Positions 1 to 5,095 of a DNA stretch of 7,359 nucleotides are shown piece by piece. Made by a program: the position numbers and the translations under genes. The stretch comes from Treponema sp. (GTDB taxonomy: Bacteria; Spirochaetota; Spirochaetia; Treponematales; Breznakiellaceae), in contig JAISOQ010000144.1 of the NCBI GenBank assembly GCA_031275515.1, forward strand, positions 1 to 7,359, in the 5' to 3' direction. The notes under the pieces are model-generated. The model was not told where the DNA came from. It saw nothing but the letters and a program-made list of their open reading frames with translations, and ran no database searches. Every line of letters starts with the position of its first letter. Position 1 is the first letter of the stretch.

Positions 1-19
1 GGCGCATACAGCCGGAACC

Positions 20-805
20 TTAGACGCCAAACGCCCGCTTCCAGTTCCCGTCCACCGCCGCTTCCAGTTCCTCCTCATCTTCGCCCCTGAGTCCGGCGGC
101 GCCTGAGAGTATGGCGGGAAGATCGGCCCAACGGGAAAAGGGAGCGCCCCGGAGGGGCTGGTAGGGGGCGTCGGTTTCCAGGAGAAGACGGTCCCGGGGC
201 AGGCGGGCGCAGGCATTCATGGCGGTCTTGTGGTTCAACAGAATGGCCGCGCCAAAAGAAAACCAGGCGTTAATTCCCCGTTTAAGCAAAGCCTCCCCTT
301 CGGCGGCGGTCCCTGAATAGGAATGGAATACCAGGGCGGGCAGCTTTTTCAGGGCCCTGGCGTGGGCAAAGACCTTGTGCATGGCCCGGCGTATGTGGAG
401 TACCAGGGGGAGTCCGTATCGTTCCCCAATCTCCAGGTGGGCGCGGAAAAGCTCCTCTTGAAGGGCCTCGGTGTCACGGTATCCCTGGTTGAATAAGTCA
501 AACCCCGTCTCCCCTACCGCCTGTATACGGCCCTCGGCGGCCAGTTTTCCCAGATCCGCCGCATGGCGCCAAACATCCTCCTGTCCGGCAGGGACTGCCG
601 GGAGTTGGGGGTGGACGGCAAAGCAGAGGACCAGGGGGGCGGCCCCGTCGGCGCGGGCCTTTCGGGCAAGCTCCTCGTGATCCTCGAAATCCCGGAGGTT
701 CCAGGCGGCGGCGGCGCAGGCCGCTCCCAGGCGGCGGCGTTCCTCTTCCGCGCCGGGAAAACGTTCCAGCAGGTCCCGCGGGTGGGCATGGGCGTCGGAA
801 GCCAT
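20..805 (-). CDS. tatD: TatD family metal-dependent hydrolase (putative 3'-5' DNase), 261 aa
   Basis: This is a TatD-family TIM-barrel hydrolase, a cytoplasmic divalent-metal phosphoesterase; family members are reported to act as 3'-5' DNases. All expected metal-ligand motifs are visible: DAHAH (His6 and His8), GETGFD (Glu99), LVLHIRR (His137), VFHSYSG (His161) and LLLETDAPY (Asp212), plus AVHP at 63-66 in place of the usual GxHP. The length of about 260 residues is normal. I chose the ATG at 805 over an in-frame TTG at 832: it begins one base after the murB stop, has a GGGAG ten bases upstream, and the protein then starts just before the HxH motif, as family members do. Being read directly after murB, it is probably cotranscribed and translationally coupled. 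The family call is firm. The true substrate is not, since YcfH/YjjV-type paralogues look alike. Confidence 0.93.
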   Translation of the reverse strand: MASDAHAHPRDLLERFPGAEEERRRLGAACAAAAWNLRDFEDHEELARKARADGAAPLVLCFAVHPQLPAVPAGQEDVWRHAADLGKLAAEGRIQAVGETGFDLFNQGYRDTEALQEELFRAHLEIGERYGLPLVLHIRRAMHKVFAHARALKKLPALVFHSYSGTAAEGEALLKRGINAWFSFGAAILLNHKTAMNACARLPRDRLLLETDAPYQPLRGAPFSRWADLPAILSGAAGLRGEDEEELEAAVDGNWKRAFGV

Positions 806-806
806 G

Positions 807-1799
807 TCAGCCCGTCTCCCAGTCACCCACAAAGAGGATCTCCGGTTCCAGGGTTAACCCCAGGACGGCGTGTACTTTTTCAATGATGGTTTCCGTCAGG
901 CTGCGGATATCCCCGGCGGTCGCGCGCCCGGTATTGATGATGAAATTCCCGTGCCAGGGAGCTACCGAAGCCCCTCCTATGGAAAAGCCCCTAAGACCGA
1001 GTTCGTCGATGAGCTTTCCCGCCGGCTTCCCGAAAGACCGGTTGTTCTTGAAAGCCGACCCCGCCGAGGGGGCGCGGAAGTGGCCTTTGGCTTCCCGGTC
1101 CCGGCGCAGGGCGTTGGCGGCCCGGCGCAATTCCCCTGGCTCCCCCTTTTTAAGGGAAAACCGGGCCGCGGTAATGAGGGCCTTCCGGTCCTGAAAGGGG
1201 CTGCGCTTATAGGCAAAGTCCCCTTCGGTATGGGGAACCCAAAAAGGGGCAAAGGAAGGACCGTCCATATCGATGATTTCGGTTTCGATGAGCAGGTCAG
1301 AAATTGATTGCTCCCGGCACCGGGCGTTCATCCAAACCGCTCCCCCCACGGCGCCAGGCATACCGGCAAGGAATTCAGGCCCGGCCCAGCCCTGATTCGC
1401 CATGCCGTCGGCAAAGGCGTCCAGGGCGGTCCCGGAACGGATGCGGACGGCGGGGAACGCCGCCCTGGCGCTTGTCTCCCCGGCGGCTTCCGGCTCCGTC
1501 AGGACTTCCCAGCCCGTCCACCCGCCTGAGTCCAGGACTATGCCCCGTATGCCCCGGTCGGCGACGACCAGGTTCGCGCCGCCGCCCAATATGAAGACCG
1601 GTATACCTTCACTGCGGGCAAACCCGAACAGTTCCGCCGCATAGCCGGGGAAACAGTCGCCTTGGGGACGGACCCAGACATCAGCCGGGCCGCCGACCCT
1701 GAATGTCGTATGAAGGGCCATAGGCTCATCCAGACGAATGACGCCGGAAGAGGGCCGGGGGATGTTGATTTTTTCCAGATTTTTCCGTAATGTATCCAC
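807..1799 (-). CDS. murB: UDP-N-acetylenolpyruvoylglucosamine reductase (UDP-N-acetylmuramate dehydrogenase), 330 aa
   Basis: MurB is the cytoplasmic flavoenzyme that uses NADPH to reduce UDP-GlcNAc-enolpyruvate to UDP-MurNAc, the second committed step of peptidoglycan precursor synthesis. The FAD-binding part shows HTTFRVGG (30-37), ILGGGANLVVADRG (70-83) and GMPGAVGGAVWMNARC (146-161). The substrate part shows YKRSPFQ (197-203) and SAGSAFKN (245-252), where Ser248 fits the catalytic serine that protonates the intermediate. AGKLIDELGLRG and GNFIIN follow, and Glu320 near the C terminus is the likely catalytic glutamate. The PSAGS..FK form suggests type II MurB. The start is a GTG: an in-frame TAA lies 9 bases upstream (1809-1811) and no ATG occurs before Met27, which is too close to HTTFRVGG. 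No clear Shine-Dalgarno precedes it. It is the first gene of a murB-tatD unit divergent from cysS. Confidence 0.96.
   Translation of the reverse strand: MDTLRKNLEKINIPRPSSGVIRLDEPMALHTTFRVGGPADVWVRPQGDCFPGYAAELFGFARSEGIPVFILGGGANLVVADRGIRGIVLDSGGWTGWEVLTEPEAAGETSARAAFPAVRIRSGTALDAFADGMANQGWAGPEFLAGMPGAVGGAVWMNARCREQSISDLLIETEIIDMDGPSFAPFWVPHTEGDFAYKRSPFQDRKALITAARFSLKKGEPGELRRAANALRRDREAKGHFRAPSAGSAFKNNRSFGKPAGKLIDELGLRGFSIGGASVAPWHGNFIINTGRATAGDIRSLTETIIEKVHAVLGLTLEPEILFVGDWETG
816..820 (-). promoter_or_regulatory. Ribosome binding site for tatD
   Basis: GGGAG on the minus strand lies inside the last codons of murB, ten bases before the ATG at 805. It supports the ATG over the upstream TTG at 832. 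Confidence 0.55.
1765..1793 (+). promoter_or_regulatory. Candidate sigma-70 promoter for cysS
   Basis: TTGATT (1765-1770) and TAATGT (1788-1793) are spaced by 17 bases. They lie inside the first codons of murB, since the intergenic gap is too short to hold both promoters. The start would be near 1800, leaving a leader of about 34 bases that contains the GGAGG. The -10 match is poor (first, second and last positions only), so this is a weak candidate. Confidence 0.22.
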
Positions 1800-1805
1800 A
1801 TCAGT

Positions 1806-1814
1806 ATCTTATCA
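1806..1814 (-). promoter_or_regulatory. Candidate extended -10 promoter for murB
   Basis: On the minus strand the gap reads TGATAAGAT: a TGn extension followed by a -10-like hexamer, TAAGAT, matching TATAAT at 4 of 6 positions. No good -35 box is seen about 17 bases upstream. Transcription would begin at or next to the GTG at 1799, which would make the mRNA leaderless or nearly so and would fit the missing Shine-Dalgarno. This is pattern matching only. Confidence 0.3.
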
Positions 1815-1824
1815 GGTTAATTGC

Positions 1825-1829
1825 GGAGG
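1825..1829 (+). promoter_or_regulatory. Ribosome binding site for cysS
   Basis: GGAGG sits four bases before the ATG at 1834. It is the best Shine-Dalgarno in the window and fixes this start over an in-frame ATG at 1738, which lies deep inside murB. Confidence 0.75.
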
Positions 1830-1833
1830 TTTC

Positions 1834-3261
1834 ATGGCGTTTTCCCTCTACAACACTTTAGGGCGAAAAACCGAAGTTTTCCAGCCCCTTACGGATGGAA
1901 AGGCCGGATTTTACGGCTGCGGTCCTACAGTTTATAATTACGCCCACATAGGGAACCTTAGGGCTTACGTTACCCATGATCTCCTGACCCGGACCCTCCG
2001 CCGTCTCGGTTATGAAGTGACCCACGTGATGAACATCACCGATGTGGGCCATCTTTCCGGGGACGACGACAGCGGAGACGATAAAATGGTAAAAAGTGCC
2101 GCCGAACGGGGCAAGTCTGTTCTTGAAGTGGCGGACTTCTACACCAGGGCCTTTTTTGAGGATACCGGGAAGCTGGGCATAATCAGGCCGGATATAGTCT
2201 GCAAGGCCACGGACCACATAGAGGATATGATAGCCCTGGTCAGGCGGATCGAGGCTAAAGGCTATACCTATTCCGCCGGGGGGAACCTCTATTTCGATAT
2301 ATCCAGGTTCCCTTCTTACGGAGAGCTTGCGGGCCTCAGGCTTGACGAATCCCGGACCCAGGCCAGAACCGAAGCGGATGAAAACAAGCGGAACCCCCAG
2401 GATTTTGTCCTCTGGTTCACCAGGAGCAAATTCGAAAACCAGGCCCTGGTCTGGGACAGCCCCTGGGGACGGGGTTATCCCGGCTGGCACATCGAATGTT
2501 CCGCCATGAGCATCAAGTATCTCGGGGAACAATTCGATATTCACGCCGGCGGCATCGATCATATCCCCATTCATCATACCAACGAAATCGCCCAGAGCGA
2601 AGCCGCCACGGGAAAGCGCCCCTGGGTCCGGTACTGGATTCATAACGAATTTCTCCTTACCGGCAGGGATAAAATATCAAAATCCGCCGGGACCGCCCTT
2701 ACCCTCAAGGCCCTGACGGACCGGGGTTACGATCCCCTGGATTACCGGTACTTTCTCTTGGGGGGGCACTACCGGAGCCAGCTCCAGTTTTCCTGGGAAG
2801 CTCTGGACGGCGCCCGGAACGCCCGGAAGTCTTTGAGGGACCGGCTTCGAACCCTGAGGGAAAAGGCCGGAGGCAAAGCGGCGGATACCCCCGCCGGCAA
2901 GGCCGCCGAATACGCCGGGGCTTTCCTTAGGGCCATGGAAGACGACATCTCAAGTCCCCGGGCCTTAGCGGAACTCTGGGGACTCCTCAAAGACAGTGCA
3001 GCGGATCCGGCGGATGCCCTGGCGGCAGTGCTGGACATGGACAGGGTACTGGGGCTTAACCTGAAAGCGGATATAATTGAACGGAACGAAGAACAGACGG
3101 ATCCCGCCCTGGTCCGGGAAATAGAGCAATTGATCGCAGAGCGTGGAGCGGCGAAAAAATCCCGGGATTTCGCGAAAGCCGACGCCATACGCGGATCCCT
3201 GAAAGAACGGGGCATCATACTGGAAGACAGTCCTGCCGGTACGGTATGGCGCCGGGAATAG
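1834..3261 (+). CDS. cysS: Cysteinyl-tRNA synthetase, 475 aa
   Basis: This class I aminoacyl-tRNA synthetase charges tRNA-Cys with cysteine using ATP in the cytoplasm. The Rossmann catalytic domain begins with YGCGPTVYNYAHIGNLRAY: Cys29 is the first zinc ligand and HIGN (38-41) is the HIGH signature with Asn in the last place. The remaining zinc ligands that bind the cysteine thiol are Cys222 in GWHIECSAMS, His247 and Glu251 in IHHTNEIAQSE. KISKS (280-284) is the KMSKS loop. The helical DALR-type region (about 350-410) and the C-terminal anticodon domain, with DFAKADAIRGSLKERGI, complete the protein. Length is normal for the family. HIGN together with the HIPIHHTNE string marks a subgroup distinct from the E. 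coli type, which carries HIGH and FPHHENE. It stands alone as a housekeeping gene before the sigma operon, 40 bases away, with no terminator visible between them. Confidence 0.97.
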   Translation: MAFSLYNTLGRKTEVFQPLTDGKAGFYGCGPTVYNYAHIGNLRAYVTHDLLTRTLRRLGYEVTHVMNITDVGHLSGDDDSGDDKMVKSAAERGKSVLEVADFYTRAFFEDTGKLGIIRPDIVCKATDHIEDMIALVRRIEAKGYTYSAGGNLYFDISRFPSYGELAGLRLDESRTQARTEADENKRNPQDFVLWFTRSKFENQALVWDSPWGRGYPGWHIECSAMSIKYLGEQFDIHAGGIDHIPIHHTNEIAQSEAATGKRPWVRYWIHNEFLLTGRDKISKSAGTALTLKALTDRGYDPLDYRYFLLGGHYRSQLQFSWEALDGARNARKSLRDRLRTLREKAGGKAADTPAGKAAEYAGAFLRAMEDDISSPRALAELWGLLKDSAADPADALAAVLDMDRVLGLNLKADIIERNEEQTDPALVREIEQLIAERGAAKKSRDFAKADAIRGSLKERGIILEDSPAGTVWRRE

Positions 3262-3272
3262 CAACTATTGCT
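3258..3272. repeat. Overlapping short palindromes after cysS
   Basis: AGCAA (3260-3264) and TTGCT (3268-3272) form a perfect inverted repeat around CTA. A second one, ATAG (3258-3261) and CTAT (3265-3268), is nested in it. They cover the cysS stop codon, in the only gap upstream of the sigma gene. They are too short and lack the T-run of a terminator. An operator is possible but unproven. Confidence 0.25.
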
Positions 3273-3290
3273 GAAGATGATGTAACGATT

Positions 3291-3295
3291 GGGGA
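3291..3295 (+). promoter_or_regulatory. Ribosome binding site for the sigma factor
   Basis: GGGGA lies six bases before the TTG at 3302, within a purine-rich stretch (3291-3300). It supports TTG as the start, since no in-frame ATG or GTG occurs between the upstream TGA (3278-3280) and region 2 of the protein. Confidence 0.45.
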
Positions 3296-3301
3296 AAAGA
3301 T

Positions 3302-3901
3302 TTGTTTTCACGTATAAATGGAGAAGTATTATCCGGGGCGTCATCAGAAGGCGTTGTTTCCAAAGGGAATTCTCCGGGAGGTACGCCGGAGAACATCGAA
3401 GGATTCCGCAGGCTGTACGATACGGTTTTCCCGATACTGTTTCGGGTTGCTTATCGGATCGCCAACAGCGAAGAAGCGGCGGAAGATCTTTGTCAAGAGG
3501 CGTTTTTCCGTTTATATGAAAAAAAAATGGTCTTTCCAAATGCGGAAGAGGCTAAATATTGGCTTATACGGGTGGTAAAGAACGCTTCTTTGAATTATGC
3601 AAAGCGTAAGGAGCGGGAACGGAAGGCCTATCAACGGGCATTCCGGGAAGCTCCTCATACCCAGGAAACGGGGGAACAAGCCCTGCTGAAGCAGGAAACA
3701 GTCGTTGAAATCAAGGAAGCCCTGGATAAGCTGCCTGAAAATTTGCGTATGGTATTGATTTTAAAAGAGTATGGTGAATTGAATTACAAAGAAATTGGCC
3801 GTGCCCTGGGGATTAGTGAGGGCAATGTAAAGGTGCGTGTATTTAGGGCCCGGGAGCGTTTGGCCGGGCTTTTACCTAAGGATGGTTCGCATGTGTCCTG
3901 A
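3302..3901 (+). CDS. ECF-type (group 4) RNA polymerase sigma factor, sigma-24/RpoE-like, 199 aa
   Basis: ECF sigma factors direct RNA polymerase to a stress or envelope regulon and are normally held by an anti-sigma. Only sigma regions 2 and 4 are present. Region 2 spans about 33-106 with FRRLYDTVFPILFRVAYRIA, the acidic EDLCQEAFFRLY (61-72) and WLIRVVKNASLNYAKR (87-102). A linker with basic and Gln/Glu-rich residues follows. Region 4 spans about 133-192 with LDKLPENLRMVLILKEY and the helix-turn-helix NYKEIGRALGISEGNVKVRV. About 30 residues rich in Gly and Ser precede region 2, which is longer than usual. The start is a TTG, which may keep expression low. The 3' end overlaps the anti-sigma gene by 11 bases. 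The gene is visibly more AT-rich than its neighbours and carries an A9 run. In T. pallidum a sigma-24 gene likewise follows cysS (from memory). The regulon cannot be told from this sequence. Confidence 0.94.
   Translation: MFSRINGEVLSGASSEGVVSKGNSPGGTPENIEGFRRLYDTVFPILFRVAYRIANSEEAAEDLCQEAFFRLYEKKMVFPNAEEAKYWLIRVVKNASLNYAKRKERERKAYQRAFREAPHTQETGEQALLKQETVVEIKEALDKLPENLRMVLILKEYGELNYKEIGRALGISEGNVKVRVFRARERLAGLLPKDGSHVS
3519..3527 (+). repeat. A9 homopolymer inside the sigma gene
   Basis: Nine adenines encode the end of Glu73, Lys74, Lys75 and the start of Met76 in region 2. Loss of one A brings a stop at 3576-3578; gain of one brings a stop at 3553-3555. Either slip would remove regions 2.3 to 4. 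Confidence 0.9.
3878..3882 (+). promoter_or_regulatory. Ribosome binding site for the anti-sigma gene
   Basis: AAGGA lies eight bases before the ATG at 3891. The alternative in-frame ATG at 3882 would overlap this site and have no spacer, so 3891 is preferred. Confidence 0.5.
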
Positions 3902-4487
3902 TCGTCAAATTCTTTCTGTTTATCATGATCATGAGCTTCCTTCCCCCTGGAAGGAAAAGATGGAACTTCATCTAGCCGGTTGTCCCGAATGCCGGGCCGC
4001 TCTCGCAAAAATCGAGGGGCTTTCCGTTGCCATGAAGGAAGATGCGGCTGGTAAGCCGGGGTTTTCTTCGGGAGAACGGGTGTGGAATGCCCTGGCCGGC
4101 CTGCCGCGGTCAGGAGAAGCGCCGCATAAGGTAATCCGCCGGGATATTCCCCGGAGGCGGAAGGTATGGAACCGCTCGGTGACTATCCCTCTGCCCGCAG
4201 CGGTGGGGGCGGCGGTATTTTTTGTCCTCGCCTTTACCCTTGCCCTGGTAATTCAGCCTTCACCTTCGGGCCGTATAGAAGATACGGCTATTTCCGCCGG
4301 TATGGATATTGATATGCCCGGCATCGTGCCGGTCTCGGATATGAACGATGTACTGCGATACCTGGGGCAGGATAATTCCGGAACCGATTTCATGATCATA
4401 CGTCTTCCTGAAACCAAGCATTTTATGAGCGCCGGAGAGCCGGCCATCATCAGAGCTGCGGATTATTCCAGGAGAACCGGAAACTAA
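3891..4487 (+). CDS. Zinc-finger transmembrane anti-sigma factor, 198 aa
   Basis: This is a probable ZAS-type anti-sigma that would bind the ECF sigma encoded just upstream and release it on an envelope signal. The N-terminal cytoplasmic domain has the His-x3-Cys-x2-Cys signature in ELHLAGCPECRAAL (His27, Cys31, Cys34), with His12, His14 or Cys2 as a possible fourth ligand. A basic stretch, RRDIPRRRKVW (83-93), precedes a single membrane helix at about 99-121 (PLPAAVGAAVFFVLAFTLAL within it), so the N terminus should be inside. About 75 residues then lie outside, including MNDVLRYLGQ, DFMIIRLPETKHF and EPAIIRAADYSRR. I do not recognise this outer domain, which may be the sensor or bind a partner. 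The gene overlaps the sigma gene by 11 bases and ends in TAATG, sharing one base with the next start. The role follows from motif, topology and position together. Confidence 0.9.
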   Translation: MCPDRQILSVYHDHELPSPWKEKMELHLAGCPECRAALAKIEGLSVAMKEDAAGKPGFSSGERVWNALAGLPRSGEAPHKVIRRDIPRRRKVWNRSVTIPLPAAVGAAVFFVLAFTLALVIQPSPSGRIEDTAISAGMDIDMPGIVPVSDMNDVLRYLGQDNSGTDFMIIRLPETKHFMSAGEPAIIRAADYSRRTGN

Positions 4488-5095
4488 TGATGCAGTCTCC
4501 CCTGTTCCGCCGGATGACTTTATTTAGCGCCTTGGTTGTAGCCGCCGCAGGGGCTGTTATCGCCCAGGAACTATCCCTGGAAGAACTGGTTCCCGCTCTT
4601 AAGGAACAGGCGGTAAAGGTAGCTATTATAGCCCGGGTAGTGGAACAGAACCAGGAAGAAGTGTGGAATTCCGTTAATTCCAAAGTAACAATTCCTGGCC
4701 GGCCTGTAGGCATGAAACTCGTGGGCAACAATATTGTAGTGGCCATTCAGTTCACTCTTTACCGGCAGAGAAACGGCAGCAATATACTGGTTGCCCAGGG
4801 TCAAATCTGGATAGATATTCCCAATCAGGGCATACATTATCAGACCACGATGGAAACTATTCCCCTGGAATACGGCGAGCAGATATACTTCTTCCCTTTG
4901 GGTTCGGGGAAAAAACCCGGAGAACCCCGTATCGAGATCCAGGTGGAAATCAACCCCTATACCGACGAGCAGCCGCCCCCGCAGGTTCCCGCTTCTGAGG
5001 TCCCCTCGCCGCAAGTTCCGCCTCCCGAATCCCAGTCCTCTGTAAATCCCAAATCCCCAGGAGCCCCGGTCAGGGAGACAGCCGGCCCTCAATGA
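4487..5095 (+). CDS. Exported protein of unknown function with proline-rich tail, 202 aa
   Basis: I do not recognise a named family. Residues 1-26 form a Sec signal peptide: RR at 8-9, a hydrophobic core LFSALVVAAAGAV and a likely cut at VIA|QE. There is no lipobox cysteine; indeed the protein has no cysteine, so it is probably periplasmic and soluble. Residues about 27-155 form one compact domain rich in beta-type residues: an amphipathic start (LEELVPALKEQAVKVAIIAR), then GRPVGMKLVGNNIVVAIQFT, VAQGQIWIDIP, IHYQTTMETIPLEYGEQIYF and IEIQVEINPY. From about 159 the tail is low-complexity and rich in Pro, Ser, Gln and Glu, with PQVP occurring twice (PPPQVPASEVPSPQVPPPES), a likely flexible spacer or wall-spanning segment. 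It overlaps the anti-sigma gene by one base and the lipoprotein gene by four (ATGA). Position suggests a partner or sensor for the anti-sigma, which is inference only. Confidence 0.88.
   Translation: MMQSPLFRRMTLFSALVVAAAGAVIAQELSLEELVPALKEQAVKVAIIARVVEQNQEEVWNSVNSKVTIPGRPVGMKLVGNNIVVAIQFTLYRQRNGSNILVAQGQIWIDIPNQGIHYQTTMETIPLEYGEQIYFFPLGSGKKPGEPRIEIQVEINPYTDEQPPPQVPASEVPSPQVPPPESQSSVNPKSPGAPVRETAGPQ

Noticed and set aside
806..832. TTG start for tatD at 832
   Set aside because: It overlaps murB, adds nine residues before the HxH motif, and the ATG at 805 has a suitable ribosome binding site.
1738..1833. N-terminal extension of cysS by 32 codons
   Set aside because: It would overlap murB by 62 bases and add residues not found in CysRS. 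The ATG at 1834 has a good GGAGG.
1858..2643. 261-codon open frame on the minus strand inside cysS
   Set aside because: It lies fully antisense to a strongly supported cysS and shows no recognisable motifs. Long antisense open frames are expected in GC-rich coding DNA.
2760..2766. G7 run in cysS as a phase-variable tract like those of T. pallidum
   Set aside because: Seven G is short, and cysS is essential, so switching it off is implausible.
3262..3301. ECF-type self-regulated promoter before the sigma gene
   Set aside because: I looked for a GGAAC-like -35 and a suitably spaced -10. Only GGAATAG at the cysS end was weakly similar, with no good partner.
2769..3539. 256-codon minus-strand open frame across the cysS/sigma boundary
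   Set aside because: It has a Ser/Arg/Ala-rich composition typical of a shadow frame, no motifs, and is antisense to two real genes.
3837..3890. Earlier starts for the anti-sigma at 3837 or 3882
   Set aside because: The first lies far inside sigma region 4. The ATG at 3882 directly abuts its only possible ribosome binding site, whereas 3891 has an eight-base spacer.
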